Shown: positions 19,116 through 28,362, counted from the stretch's first letter. The stretch: 64,000 nt of DNA from Pandoraea pneumonica (GCF_902459645.1 NZ_CABPSK010000002.1:620001-684000), one strand, 5' to 3'. Numbers and translations are program-made. Notes: generated by a model from the sequence alone, not told the origin.

Positions 19116-19418
19116 TTACGGAATCGGGTGATGCACGGTCACGAGTTTCGTGCCGTCGGGAAACGTGGCTTCCACTTGAATATCGGGAATCATGTCGGCC
19201 ACACCGTCCATCACGTCGTCGCGGGTGAGCAGCGTCGTGCCGTAGTGCATGAGTTCGGCAACGGTTTGGCCATCGCGCGCGCCTTCCATGAGCGCAGCAC
19301 TGATGAAGGCCACCGCCTCCGGGTAGTTCAGCTTCAGTCCGCGCGCGCGCCGGCGCTCGGCGAGCAGGGCAGCGGTGAAGATGAGCAGCTTGTCTTTTTC
19401 GCGAGGAGTGAGCTTCAT
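19116..19418 (-). CDS. ureA: Urease gamma subunit UreA
   Basis: 100 aa, the normal gamma-subunit length, with [14 protein letters not shown] at the start, the central [19 protein letters not shown] and C-terminal [18 protein letters not shown], all diagnostic. It is the first structural urease gene on this strand, 37 bp before ureJ. A candidate sigma-54/NtrC element lies 80-135 bp upstream in the gap after the amino-acid transporter ATPase gene. Confidence 0.97.
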   Translation of the reverse strand: MKLTPREKDKLLIFTAALLAERRRARGLKLNYPEAVAFISAALMEGARDGQTVAELMHYGTTLLTRDDVMDGVADMIPDIQVEATFPDGTKLVTVHHPIP

Positions 19419-19496
19419 CTTGATGAGTGAATGTCAGTGCGAAGAGTACGAAAGGGGCCAGCGCCGAGCGCCGTTGCCGCTCATCATAAGCAGGAC

Positions 19497-19551
19497 GCCA
19501 ACGGCGCGCCACTGCTCTTTGACACGATTAGAGTGCGCACCAAAATCGTGC
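19497..19551 (-). promoter_or_regulatory. Candidate sigma-54 promoter and NtrC-like box before ureA (weak)
   Basis: On the minus strand TGGCGCG-N4-TGGC spans 19511-19497, with GG and GC exactly 10 bp apart as in -24/-12 promoters but with a mismatched -12. An NtrC-like dyad, GCACC-AAAAT-CGTGC on the plus strand, lies at 19537-19551, nine of ten arm bases matching GCACY-N5-RGTGC. The box is closer to the promoter than usual. I rate it below the other two sites. Confidence 0.35.
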
Positions 19552-19597
19552 GAATGAGCGGCCATTCGAGCCCTTTTCAAGTCTTGTCGCCGGTGTC

Positions 19598-20320
19598 TTA
19601 TTGACAGATAAAACGCTGCAATTCCGGCGTCGTCGGGCGCGTAAATAACGCCTCCGGTTCGCCCGATTCCCAGATCTTCCCCTGATGCATGAACACCACC
19701 CGGTCCGACACATGACGTGCGAAGCGCATCTCGTGCGTGACCAGAATCAACGTCATGCCCTCGGCGGCGAGATCCTCCAGCACTTTGAGCACTTCGGCGA
19801 CCAGTTCCGGATCGAGCGCCGAGGTAATTTCGTCGCACAGCAGTACCGACGGCGACATGGCGAGCGAGCGTGCAATGGCCACGCGCTGCTGCTGTCCGCC
19901 CGAGAGTTGCGACGGATAACTGTCGAATTTGTCGGCAAGGCCCACCTTGGCGAGCATGGCGCGAGCGACTTCGCGCGCTTCGCCGGACGCCGTTTTCTTC
20001 ACGACCTTTTGCGCGAGCATCACGTTTTCGCCTGCGGACAGGTGCGGAAACAGGTTGTACTGCTGAAACACCATGCCGACCTTCAGGCGCAGCGCGCGCA
20101 GGTCGGTATCGCGCGCACCGACGTGCACGCCGTCGACGGCCACACTGCCCGCATCGAACGACTCCAGCCCGTTGAGTGTGCGCAGCAGCGTGCTCTTGCC
20201 CGAGCCGCTCTTGCCGATGATCGACACCACCTGACCGCGCTCGACATCCATATCGATGCCCTTGAGCACGGGGTTTTCGCCGAAGCGCTTTTGCATGCCC
20301 CTGACTTCAATGAGCGACAT
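19598..20320 (-). CDS. Polar amino-acid ABC transporter ATP-binding protein
   Basis: 240 aa ABC ATPase of the GlnQ/HisP type, with Walker A GKSGSGKS at 36-43, signature LSGGQQQR, and the D-loop region ITSALDPELVAEVL typical of polar amino-acid importers. The start at 20320 (MSLIEVRGMQ) has a GGAAA just upstream; the longer open frame overlaps the permease. It is the last gene of a four-gene transporter embedded between ureD and ureA, overlapping the preceding permease by 14 bp. Substrate unknown; a nitrogen-rich amino acid is likely given the context. Confidence 0.92.
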   Translation of the reverse strand: MSLIEVRGMQKRFGENPVLKGIDMDVERGQVVSIIGKSGSGKSTLLRTLNGLESFDAGSVAVDGVHVGARDTDLRALRLKVGMVFQQYNLFPHLSAGENVMLAQKVVKKTASGEAREVARAMLAKVGLADKFDSYPSQLSGGQQQRVAIARSLAMSPSVLLCDEITSALDPELVAEVLKVLEDLAAEGMTLILVTHEMRFARHVSDRVVFMHQGKIWESGEPEALFTRPTTPELQRFICQ

Positions 20321-20957
20321 GGAGTTTCCTTTCGAGATGACGCGCCCATAACGACAGCGGATAGCAGGCAGCGAAGTAGAACAGGGCGACCAGACCGTAG
20401 ACGGTGAACGGTTGGAAGGTCGCATTGGTGAGCATAGTGCCGGTCTTGGTCAGCTCGTCGAAGCCGATGATCGACGCGAGCGCGGTGCTCTTGACCACCT
20501 GCACCGAGAAGCCGACCGTAGGCGCAATCGCAATGCGCAGCGCCTGCGGCAGAATCACATGGCGCAGTTGCTCGCCGTAACGCATGGCGAGACTGGATGA
20601 GGCTTCCCATTGCCCGTGCGGAATGGCATCGACACACCCGCGCCAGATTTCCGTGAGATAGGCGCTGGTGTAGAGCGTCAGACACACTGCCGCAGCCACC
20701 CACGGCGAGACTTCCAGGCCGAGCAGCGGCAAACCGAAGAACACCAGGAACAACTGCATAAGCAGCGGCGTGCCTTGAAACACTTCGATGTACAGCGCTA
20801 CCGCACGCGCGGCCCACTGCACACGCCCCACGCGAATGACGAGCAGCACCAGCGCCACGAGCCCGCCGCAAACGAAGGCGATGGCCGAGAGCGCCAGCGT
20901 CCAGCGACCGGCGAGCAACAGGCCGCGCAGCATGTCCCAAATCGAGAACTCGATCAT
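20307..20957 (-). CDS. Polar amino-acid ABC transporter permease (second)
   Basis: 216 aa permease of the HisM/GlnP family, with about five helices and the EAA-type loop (SSSLAMRYGEQLRHVILPQALR). The motif IEVFQGTPLLMQLFLVFFGLP matches polar amino-acid permeases. It overlaps the other permease by 4 bp and the ATPase by 14 bp, so all are coupled. Confidence 0.92.
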   Translation of the reverse strand: MIEFSIWDMLRGLLLAGRWTLALSAIAFVCGGLVALVLLVIRVGRVQWAARAVALYIEVFQGTPLLMQLFLVFFGLPLLGLEVSPWVAAAVCLTLYTSAYLTEIWRGCVDAIPHGQWEASSSLAMRYGEQLRHVILPQALRIAIAPTVGFSVQVVKSTALASIIGFDELTKTGTMLTNATFQPFTVYGLVALFYFAACYPLSLWARHLERKLHVAH

Positions 20958-21634
20958 CGCGCGCCTCCTTTCACCGTGCCGCGAAACAGGCGGCGTGCGC
21001 AGCGCATCAACACGCGTCGCAGCACGATCGCCAACACGAGATAAACGGCGGTGACGATCAAATAGCTTTCGAAAGCACGGAACGTGCGCGACTGGACGAA
21101 GTTGGCTGCATACGAGAGATCGGGCACCGAAATCTGCGACACCACGGCCGAGCCGAGCATCACGATGACGATCTGGCTCGCGAGCGCGGGAAACACCTTC
21201 GCGAACGCCTGCGGCAACACCACGTGGCGCAGAATCTGCGCGCGTGTCATCGCGAGCGATTGACCGGCTTCCGACAATCCACGCGGCACGGCGCGCATGC
21301 CCGCCCGGATGATTTCGGTGGCATAGGCGCCGAGGTTCACGCTCATGGCGATGACGGCCGCCGAGGTTTCATCGATATGAATGCCCAGACTCGGCAGACC
21401 GAAAAAGATAAAGAACAACTGCACGATGAAGGGGGTGTTGCGAATCAGCTCGACGTAGAGGCCTGCGATGGCTTTGAGCCAGCGCGGGCCTTCTTCGCGA
21501 GCGACGGCGCACAGAGCGCCGACGACCACACCGATCACCGTGGATACGGCGGTCAGTGCGACCGTCAGCGCGGCACCCTTCACGAACAGCATCAGGTATT
21601 GCCGCAGATCGGCAAAGTCGAGAACGTAGTGCAT
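20954..21634 (-). CDS. Polar amino-acid ABC transporter permease (first)
   Basis: 226 aa from the ATG at 21634 (MHYVLDFADLRQYLM); an upstream in-frame ATG at 21661 is possible. Motifs VELIRNTPFIVQLFFIFFGLP and GQSLAMTRAQILRHVVLPQAF mark it as a HisM/GlnP-family permease. It forms the membrane heterodimer with the following permease and lies 71 bp downstream of the binding-protein gene. Confidence 0.92.
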   Translation of the reverse strand: MHYVLDFADLRQYLMLFVKGAALTVALTAVSTVIGVVVGALCAVAREEGPRWLKAIAGLYVELIRNTPFIVQLFFIFFGLPSLGIHIDETSAAVIAMSVNLGAYATEIIRAGMRAVPRGLSEAGQSLAMTRAQILRHVVLPQAFAKVFPALASQIVIVMLGSAVVSQISVPDLSYAANFVQSRTFRAFESYLIVTAVYLVLAIVLRRVLMRCARRLFRGTVKGGAR

Positions 21635-21705
21635 CAGAGGCGCATCAGAGGAGCAGCACAAGCGAAGCAGCGGGTGAGCGATGCATTCGATCGCTCACGA
21701 ACAAA

Positions 21706-22569
21706 TCAAAGATCGGCGGGCAGCGGGGCGCTCAGCCACTTCTGCGAAATCTTGTTCAGCGAGCCGTCTTTCTTCGAAGCGCTCAGGATGTCGTTGACCT
21801 TGGCGAGCAAGCGCGGCTCGTTCTTGTTCAGGCCGACAAAGCACGGCGAGTTCTTGATGAGGAACTTCGGCTCCGGCAGCTTGGGCGGATGCTTGGCGAG
21901 AATGGCGGCGGCCACGACGTTGCCCGTGGCAACCAATTGCACCTGACCCGAGAGGAACGCCGAGATCGTGCCGTTGTTGTCTTCGAAGCGTTTGATGGTC
22001 ACATCCGCCGGGGCGACCTTCGAGAGTTCGAGGTCTTCCACTGCGCCGCGCGTCACGCCGATGGTTTTGCCCGAGAGATCGGCAGGCTTCGCGACGGCGA
22101 TGTCCTTCGGGCCGAACACGCCGTTGTAGAACGGCGCATAGGCTTCGGAGAAGTCGATGACTTTCTCGCGTTCAGCGTTTTTGCCGAGGCTCGAAATCAC
22201 GAGATCGGCCTTGTTCGTCGTGAGGTACGGCACGCGGTTGGCGCTGGTCACCGGCACGAGTTCGAGCTTCACGCCCATGCCTTTGGCGAGCAATGCCGCG
22301 GTATCGATGTCGTAGCCGACCGGCTTCATGTCCGGGCCGATCGAGCCGAAGGGCGGGAAGTCGGCGGGGACGGCGACACGCAGCGTGCCGCGCTTAGTAA
22401 TGTCGTCCAATCCATCGGCATGCGCCGCACGCGGCATGGCGACGGCGAGCGCTGCAACGGCGCTCATCGAAAGCATCAGGGCAGTGAACGCGCGGCGGGC
22501 GCGGGCGCGCGCGCCGACGGTGGCGACAACGGCGTGGTGCGGGACGGCAGTACGGGTGAACGGCAGCAT
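21706..22569 (-). CDS. Polar amino-acid ABC transporter periplasmic binding protein
   Basis: 287 aa family 3 solute-binding protein. The start at 22569 gives a basic N-terminus, a hydrophobic stretch (about 25-43) and a cleavage site near AAHA-DGLDDI. The mature start GTLRVAVPADFPPFGSIGPD and VGYDIDTAALLAKGMG are typical. It is the first gene of a transporter inserted between ureD and ureA; its promoter region carries a sigma-54 element and two NtrC-like boxes. Ligand not determinable; I see no mutations that break the fold. Confidence 0.92.
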   Translation of the reverse strand: MLPFTRTAVPHHAVVATVGARARARRAFTALMLSMSAVAALAVAMPRAAHADGLDDITKRGTLRVAVPADFPPFGSIGPDMKPVGYDIDTAALLAKGMGVKLELVPVTSANRVPYLTTNKADLVISSLGKNAEREKVIDFSEAYAPFYNGVFGPKDIAVAKPADLSGKTIGVTRGAVEDLELSKVAPADVTIKRFEDNNGTISAFLSGQVQLVATGNVVAAAILAKHPPKLPEPKFLIKNSPCFVGLNKNEPRLLAKVNDILSASKKDGSLNKISQKWLSAPLPADL

Positions 22570-22666
22570 GGCAACCTCAGTTCGGGGGTATCGGGGGCGA
22601 GTGATCCGGTGACAGGAGCGTCCCGGCGGCCGGATCATCTGGTCTGACCGGTCGATACAGTGAGGT

Positions 22667-22682
22667 AGCAGGAATCGTGCCT
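22667..22682 (-). promoter_or_regulatory. Sigma-54 (-24/-12) promoter for the amino-acid transporter
   Basis: The minus strand reads AGGCACGATTCCTGCT over 22682-22667: GGCACG, then GC, with GG and GC separated by exactly 10 bp, close to the TGGCACG-N4-TTGC consensus. The predicted start is near 22656, about 85 bp before the binding-protein ATG. This promoter could also feed ureA and the later ure genes by readthrough. Confidence 0.7.
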
Positions 22683-22757
22683 GAGTGGCGGACAGCGCGC
22701 CGAGGCCTTGCTGGCATGCGGGGTGGGCCCACACGCCGCCCCGCACGCCCCGATATG

Positions 22758-22814
22758 GCCCCGAAATGGTGCGCTAGCGGTGTGGCCGGAAGGGAGTGGT
22801 CACCAATTTGGTGC
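22758..22814. promoter_or_regulatory. Pair of NtrC-like enhancer boxes
   Basis: Two dyads fit GCACY-N5-RGTGC: TCACC-AATTT-GGTGC at 22800-22814 and GCCCC-GAAAT-GGTGC at 22758-22772, each with one arm mismatch. Their centres are 42 bp apart (about four helical turns), placing both on one DNA face. They lie roughly 110-150 bp upstream of the predicted sigma-54 start, the normal enhancer distance. Confidence 0.6.
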
Positions 22815-22894
22815 CGAGGTGGGCGGTGTAATCGTCAAGGCTAGTGAATGACGTGGTGTGCCGCCGCCTAACGCAATAACGCAGTAACGCAGGT

Positions 22895-23770
22895 TCAGGT
22901 CGCCCAAAGTCGCAGCGGCTCGGCGGCTACGCCGTGGACGATGGGGCGCAGCGCGAGCCAATGCTGGATCATCAACTGACGCACCGTTTCCATATCGTGA
23001 CCGAGCACGCGCAACACGAGGACGTTGCCGGGTAGGCAGGTGATGCCCGCGCGCAAGTCGTCTCGAAATGGCAAGTCGGCCGCGAGTGTCTCGGCAAGTT
23101 CGCGCGTGCACGCCGGGCCGACCGCCCACAACGTGGCGAACACCGGAAAGCCCGCCAGACCCGTGGTCCCCGTGCGTTGCGCATCGTCGGCCCCGAGTAC
23201 CGCCTGTTCGGCCCACAGCAGACGATCGTGCGCATCGCGCAATTCGAACGTGGCACGCCATTGGCCTTGCGTCCATTGCTCACCGGCGGCCTGACGGCCG
23301 AGCAACGTGGCGTCCCAGCCGATGACGGTGGCATCGGCACCCAGCTTCACGCGAATGTTCTGCCGCGCATCGGCTTGTTCGAACACGATGTTCTCAAGGG
23401 GCAGCCAGTCGAGCTTGGCGCCTGCGCCGAGCGTGAGCGCGATGTCTTGCGTGCCGACGCGGCCTTGCGACTTGTACCACTTCGTCGCGCCCGGCGTGGT
23501 GAGCACCGCGTGCGCCTGATCGTCGAGGCGCACGTCGATGTCGAGACTGTCGCCGCCCGCGATGCCACCCGGCGGATGCACGACGACGGCGTGGCAGATG
23601 CCCGGACCTTCGGGGTGCAGCGATTTCTGCACGACGAGCGGGCCGTGATGGCGTCGCGTCGCGAGGACGGTGCGCTCACCGGTGCGTGCGAAGCCTAGCG
23701 TCAGCGATGCGTGCCAGCCAGTCGGGCTAATCGGGCTGGCCGGAGAAGAAGACGGGATAGTCATAACCAT
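22895..23770 (-). CDS. ureD: Urease accessory protein UreD
   Basis: 291 aa accessory protein (UreD/UreH) that docks on apo-urease and recruits UreF and UreG. Typical features: HASLTLGFARTGERTVLATRRHHGPLVVQKSLHPEG at the start (residues 18 onward), HPPGGIAGGDSLDIDV and TTPGATKWYKS. Two nearby starts exist (23770 and 23764, MVMT); I use the first. Unusually it is split from the other urease genes by a whole amino-acid transporter. It lies 73 bp after urtE with no obvious promoter between them, so it is probably the end of the urt transcript. Confidence 0.94.
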   Translation of the reverse strand: MVMTIPSSSPASPISPTGWHASLTLGFARTGERTVLATRRHHGPLVVQKSLHPEGPGICHAVVVHPPGGIAGGDSLDIDVRLDDQAHAVLTTPGATKWYKSQGRVGTQDIALTLGAGAKLDWLPLENIVFEQADARQNIRVKLGADATVIGWDATLLGRQAAGEQWTQGQWRATFELRDAHDRLLWAEQAVLGADDAQRTGTTGLAGFPVFATLWAVGPACTRELAETLAADLPFRDDLRAGITCLPGNVLVLRVLGHDMETVRQLMIQHWLALRPIVHGVAAEPLRLWAT

Positions 23771-23843
23771 CAGCGAAATCGGACTGCCCGCAATCTAGCA
23801 CGCGCCATACCGTTCCCGTTCATCCGGTATTCGCAGGTCGACG

Positions 23844-24545
23844 TCAAACTGCCACCATATGGCGCACACCATCCGCTTCCATGTCTTTGCCGAGGCCGCT
23901 GGCCACGATAGCGCCCCGGCTCATCACGCGATAGTGATCGGCAAGCGCGAGCGCGAAATCGTAATACTGCTCGACGAGCAACACCGTCATGCCACGCTCA
24001 TCGACCAGCCGACGCAACGTCGCACCGATGTCCTTGATGATCGATGGCTGAATGCCTTCGGTCGGCTCATCGAGGATGAGCAGTTGCGGGTCGCTCATGA
24101 GCGCGCGGCCGATGGCGAGTTGCTGCTGCTGACCGCCGGACAGGTCGCCGCCGCGGCGCTGCTTCATATCGCGCAATACCGGAAACAGATCGTAGATGTG
24201 GTCCGGCACGCCGCGCTTCGCTTCGCGCGCGGGCTTGCTCGCTGCGCCAATCAACAGGTTCTCTTCCACCGTCAGGCGCGGAAAAATTTCGCGCCCCTGC
24301 GGCACGTAAGCCAGCCCATCGGCCACGCGTGCATACGAGGGCACCGACGTGAGCGCTTTGCCGCGCCAAGCGATGCTGCCCGATTTCACCGGCACCACGC
24401 CCATCAGACATTTGAGCAAAGTGGTTTTGCCGACGCCGTTACGGCCGAGCAGCACGGTGAGTTGCGCGTCGGGGACGGTGAACTCCACGTTTCGCAAAAT
24501 GTGGCTGCCGCTGTAGTACTGATTGAGTGCGTGAATTTCCAGCAT
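23844..24545 (-). CDS. urtE: Urea ABC transporter ATP-binding protein UrtE
   Basis: 233 aa LivF-type ATPase. It starts MLEIHALNQYYSGSHILRNV, with Walker A GRNGVGKT at 34-41, signature LSGGQQQQ and Walker B LLILDEPTEGIQPSII, the last being characteristic of UrtE rather than general LivF. It is the fifth gene of urtABCDE, 2 bp after urtD. Confidence 0.95.
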   Translation of the reverse strand: MLEIHALNQYYSGSHILRNVEFTVPDAQLTVLLGRNGVGKTTLLKCLMGVVPVKSGSIAWRGKALTSVPSYARVADGLAYVPQGREIFPRLTVEENLLIGAASKPAREAKRGVPDHIYDLFPVLRDMKQRRGGDLSGGQQQQLAIGRALMSDPQLLILDEPTEGIQPSIIKDIGATLRRLVDERGMTVLLVEQYYDFALALADHYRVMSRGAIVASGLGKDMEADGVRHMVAV

Positions 24546-24547
24546 GA

Positions 24548-25426
24548 TCAGCGTCCCAGATACGATTCGATCACGCGCTCGTCGCGCTGCACGACGTCGA
24601 GCGTGCCTTCGGCGAGCACGCGGCCCTCGGCCATCACCGTCACGAGTCCGCGCTCGCCGGAGAGTGCCGCGACGAACGCCATGTCGTGTTCCACCACCAT
24701 CATCGAGCAGTGTCCGCGCAGCCGGTTGAGCAAGTCGGCGAGCTGCGCGGTTTCCTCGTCAGTCATCCCGGCGGCGGGTTCGTCGAGCAGTAGCAGTTGC
24801 GGTTGTTGCATCAGCAGCATGCCGATCTCGAGCCGCTGCTTCTGACCATGCGAGAGCTGCCCCGCCTGCACATGCGTTTGATGTTCGAGATGTGTCAGTG
24901 CCAGCACTTCTTCGATACGGCGGCGAATCGCCGGGGTGAGCGTAGCCCACAGCGCACGGAACCAGCCCTTGTCGCCCTTATCTCCCGTATAGGCGAGTTC
25001 GAGGTTTTCCCAAACGCTGTGCTGCTCGAAGACCGTCGGCTTTTGGAACTTGCGGCCCACACCGGCTTGCGCAATGGCGGGTTCGTCGAGTCGGGTGAGA
25101 TCGAGGGTTTGGCCGAGAAACGCGCGTCCGGCATTGGGGCGCGTCTTGCCGGTGATGACATCCATCATCGTCGTTTTGCCTGCGCCGTTCGGTCCGATGA
25201 TGCAACGCAGTTCGTCGGTGTGAATCGACAACGACAGGTCGTTCAGCGCGCGAAAGCCGTCGAACGATACCGAGATGTTTTCGAGATAGAGAATCAGTCC
25301 GTGCGACGTGTCGATCTCGCCCGGCACGACGAAGTGCGACATGCCGGTCGTATCGCCGCTCACCGACGTTTCTTTGGTCTTGCCAGCCTCATCGGCCAGC
25401 GGGGAGGCAACGATTGCGGGAATCAT
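24548..25426 (-). CDS. urtD: Urea ABC transporter ATP-binding protein UrtD
   Basis: 292 aa LivG-type ATPase with a ~42-residue N-terminal extension before the domain. Walker A GPNGAGKT is at 78-85, with GKTRPNAGRAFLGQTLDLTRL in the UrtD style, signature LSHGQKQRLEIGMLL and LLLLDEPAAGMTDEET. Its start overlaps urtC by 4 bp. It forms the ATPase pair with UrtE on the cytoplasmic side of the urea importer. Confidence 0.95.
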   Translation of the reverse strand: MIPAIVASPLADEAGKTKETSVSGDTTGMSHFVVPGEIDTSHGLILYLENISVSFDGFRALNDLSLSIHTDELRCIIGPNGAGKTTMMDVITGKTRPNAGRAFLGQTLDLTRLDEPAIAQAGVGRKFQKPTVFEQHSVWENLELAYTGDKGDKGWFRALWATLTPAIRRRIEEVLALTHLEHQTHVQAGQLSHGQKQRLEIGMLLMQQPQLLLLDEPAAGMTDEETAQLADLLNRLRGHCSMMVVEHDMAFVAALSGERGLVTVMAEGRVLAEGTLDVVQRDERVIESYLGR

Positions 25427-26634
25427 GCGCGGTCTCCGGTGGCGGGGTGGGGCGCATCGCCCTCGGCGTGGGCCGGGGCGTGCTGCGCTTGGTTATGACG
25501 CTTGCGCGAGAGTTGCGCGACAAGCCCCATGACCCCCTGCGGCAATAGCAGCGGCACGAGCACGAACATCGCGCCCAGGAAGAACAGCCAATACTCCGCG
25601 AAATAGGCCGTGAAGTAGCTCTTCGCACCGTTCACGAGAAACGCGCCGACGATCGCACCCACGAGCGAGCCGCGCCCGCCGATGGCCACCCAGATCGCCA
25701 TTTCGATCGAATTCACCGGTGCCATTTCGCTCGGATTGATGATGCCCACTTGCGGCACGTACAGCGCGCCCGCAATCCCGCACAGCATGGCCGACAGGGT
25801 CCAGACGAAGAGCTTGTAGCCCAGCGGCCGGTAGCCGAGGAACATCGCACGCGACTCGCCGTCGCGAATGGCGGTGACCACGCGGCCGAACTTCGAGACG
25901 ACCAGTGCGCGGCACAGTAGCAGCGCCCCGACCAGCACCGCGAAGGTGATGAGAAACAACACGGTGCGTGTGCTGGCGGACGTGACCGAATAGCCGAGAA
26001 TGCGCTTGAAATCGGTAAAGCCGTTATTCCCGCCGAAGCCCGTCTCGTTGCGATAGAAAAGCAACATCGCCGCGAAGGTGAGCGCCTGCGTGATGATCGA
26101 TAGATACACGCCTTTGACCCGCGAGCGGAACGCCAGATAGCCGAAGATCCACGCGACCGCGCCGGGCAGCGCCACGACGAGGAACATCGCCCACGCGAAG
26201 TGTTCGGTGCCGGTCCAGTACCACGGCAGCGACTTCCAATCGAGAAACACCATGAAGTCGGGCAGGTCGCTGTGATACACGCCGTCGCGGCCGATGGAGC
26301 GCATCAAATACATGCCCATCGCATAACCGCCGAGCGCGAAGAACAAGCCATGACCGAGGCTCAGAATGCCGCAATAGCCCCAGACCAGATCGAGCGCGAG
26401 CGCGGCAATCGCGTAGCACATGATCTTGCCGACGAGCGTCATGGCATAAGCCGACAGATGCAACGGATGCGACGGCGGGAGCGCCAGCGCACAGACCGGC
26501 ACGAGGATCAGCACGGCGAGTACGAACGCGAACAACACCGGCGCGACGTGTTTGGGCAGCAAGCGGGCACGGGACGGCACGTCGAGCGATAGCGACGGCA
26601 CAATGCCGGGCGGCAGAAAGTTAGGTGTCTGCAT
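25423..26634 (-). CDS. urtC: Urea ABC transporter permease UrtC
   Basis: 403 aa LivM-type permease with about ten helices. The start at 26634 (MQTPNFLPPGIVPSL) coincides with the urtB stop (TGATG, one-base overlap); the much longer open frame upstream is an out-of-frame reading of urtB. Motifs include DLVWGYCGILSLGHGLFFALGG, NNGFTDFKRILGY and AIRDGESRAMFLGY, which match UrtC. Confidence 0.95.
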   Translation of the reverse strand: MQTPNFLPPGIVPSLSLDVPSRARLLPKHVAPVLFAFVLAVLILVPVCALALPPSHPLHLSAYAMTLVGKIMCYAIAALALDLVWGYCGILSLGHGLFFALGGYAMGMYLMRSIGRDGVYHSDLPDFMVFLDWKSLPWYWTGTEHFAWAMFLVVALPGAVAWIFGYLAFRSRVKGVYLSIITQALTFAAMLLFYRNETGFGGNNGFTDFKRILGYSVTSASTRTVLFLITFAVLVGALLLCRALVVSKFGRVVTAIRDGESRAMFLGYRPLGYKLFVWTLSAMLCGIAGALYVPQVGIINPSEMAPVNSIEMAIWVAIGGRGSLVGAIVGAFLVNGAKSYFTAYFAEYWLFFLGAMFVLVPLLLPQGVMGLVAQLSRKRHNQAQHAPAHAEGDAPHPATGDRA

Positions 26635-28265
26635 CAGGCCTCCGCGCTGCGCCCTTTGAGCGCGAACATGCCCTGCGGGCGTTTCTGGATGAACAGCACG
26701 ATCAGAATCAGCACGGCGATCTTGGCGAGCACGGCACCCCACATCGGTTCGAGCAGTTTGTTCGCCACGCCCAGGCCGAAGGCGCCCACGATGGTCCCGG
26801 CAAGCTGACCGACACCGCCCAGCACCACCGCCATGAACGAATCGATGATGTAGCTCTGGCCGAGGTCCGGGCCCACGTTGCCGATTTGCGAGAGCGCACA
26901 ACCGCCCAGCCCGGCGATGCCCGCACCGAACGCAAAGGCATAGCTGTCGACGCGACCGGTCTTTACGCCGACACAAGCGGCCATCTTGCGGTTTTGCGTC
27001 ACTGCCCGGATGAACAGGCCCAGCCGCGTGAGATTGAGTACCGCCCAGGTGAGCGCCACGACGACCAGCGCGAACACGAGAATCACGATGCGGTTGTAAG
27101 GCAGGATCAAATTGGGCAGCACAGCGATGCCGCCACTCATCCACGTGGGGTTCACGACTTCCACGTTCTGCGCGCCGAACAGCGTACGCACCGCCTGAAT
27201 CAGCAGCAGGCTGATACCGAACGTGGTGAGCAGCGTTTCGAGCGGGCGGCCATACAAGTGCTTGATGACGGTGCGCTCCAGCACGAAGCCGAGCGCGGCC
27301 GCCACGAAGAATGCGGCGGGCACGGCGGCGACGAGATAGAAGTCGAACGCGCCGGGGGCGAAGCGATGAAAGAGCGTCTGTACGACGTACGTGGCATACG
27401 CGCCCACCATCAGAAATTCGCCGTGCGCCATGTTGATGACGCCGATCAGGCCGTACGTGATGGCCAGCCCCAGCGCGGCGAGCAACAGCACGCTGCCCAG
27501 CGACAGACCGGCGAAGATCGTGCCAAAGAACTCGCTGCGGCGTTGTGCTGCGGCAAGTTGCGTGAGGGCGATGTCGGCAGCGCTGCGCACGTTGGCGTCT
27601 GGTTCTGCATAGCTTCCGTCGGGCTGCTTGGCCACGATGGGCAGCAGCAGGTCACGCATTTGCGGGTCGCCTGCCGAGGCGATCAGATCGATGGCTTCGC
27701 GTCGTTTCGCGGGCGACGGATCGTGCAGCGCCGATTGCGCCCACAACTGATCGAGTCGCTTCTTCAGCGCAGGATCGGATTCTTTGACGCGCGCCTGTTC
27801 GATGATCGTCTTGAAGGCTGGCGACGGGTTCTGCAACATCGTGTCGATGGCTTGGGCGCGCGCATCGTGATCGGACGAGAGCAATGCACCCGCCGCAGCG
27901 GCGGTAGCGACTTTCGCGCGCAACACGTTGTTGAGCGTGAGCGATTGGGCGTTGTCGGCGTTGACCGTCGCCCCCGTGATCGGATCGACGTACTTGTCGC
28001 CGCTTTGAATGGCAAGGCGTGGATTCGTGTCGCCGACTGTCACGGCCGAGTCGTCGGCGAGGGCTTTGAGCAGTGCGACGGCTTGCGGCGAGGCGTCGGC
28101 CGCGAGGTGGTCGATGGCTTGGGCTTTGGCGTCGAAGTCGTCGCCAGCCAGCGCGGCAACATCGGCATCGGTGACCGCAGCACGCGCGGCCATCGGCGTT
28201 ATCAGCGCAGCACCCAGAGAAAGCAGGACAAGGGTGGCAGCGGTCCAGCGTCTTATCGTTATCAT
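26634..28265 (-). CDS. urtB: Urea ABC transporter permease UrtB
   Basis: 543 aa. Like other UrtB proteins it has a signal peptide, then a ~200-residue helical repeat region (VTDADVAALAGDDFDAKAQA onward) on the periplasmic side, before the LivH-type membrane domain (GLAITYGLIGVINMAHGEFL). The start at 28265 is chosen because GGAGA lies 8 bases upstream; an ATG at 28292 is also in frame. It pairs with UrtC as the urea channel. Confidence 0.94.
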   Translation of the reverse strand: MITIRRWTAATLVLLSLGAALITPMAARAAVTDADVAALAGDDFDAKAQAIDHLAADASPQAVALLKALADDSAVTVGDTNPRLAIQSGDKYVDPITGATVNADNAQSLTLNNVLRAKVATAAAAGALLSSDHDARAQAIDTMLQNPSPAFKTIIEQARVKESDPALKKRLDQLWAQSALHDPSPAKRREAIDLIASAGDPQMRDLLLPIVAKQPDGSYAEPDANVRSAADIALTQLAAAQRRSEFFGTIFAGLSLGSVLLLAALGLAITYGLIGVINMAHGEFLMVGAYATYVVQTLFHRFAPGAFDFYLVAAVPAAFFVAAALGFVLERTVIKHLYGRPLETLLTTFGISLLLIQAVRTLFGAQNVEVVNPTWMSGGIAVLPNLILPYNRIVILVFALVVVALTWAVLNLTRLGLFIRAVTQNRKMAACVGVKTGRVDSYAFAFGAGIAGLGGCALSQIGNVGPDLGQSYIIDSFMAVVLGGVGQLAGTIVGAFGLGVANKLLEPMWGAVLAKIAVLILIVLFIQKRPQGMFALKGRSAEA

Positions 28266-28362
28266 CGAAACGTCTCCGTGCATGGGCAGCATGCACCGGT
28301 GCCCAGCGCGAACAATGGATGCAGCGCGCCAACCGCTACCGGTCGGCGCGCGGGAGGCGGCG

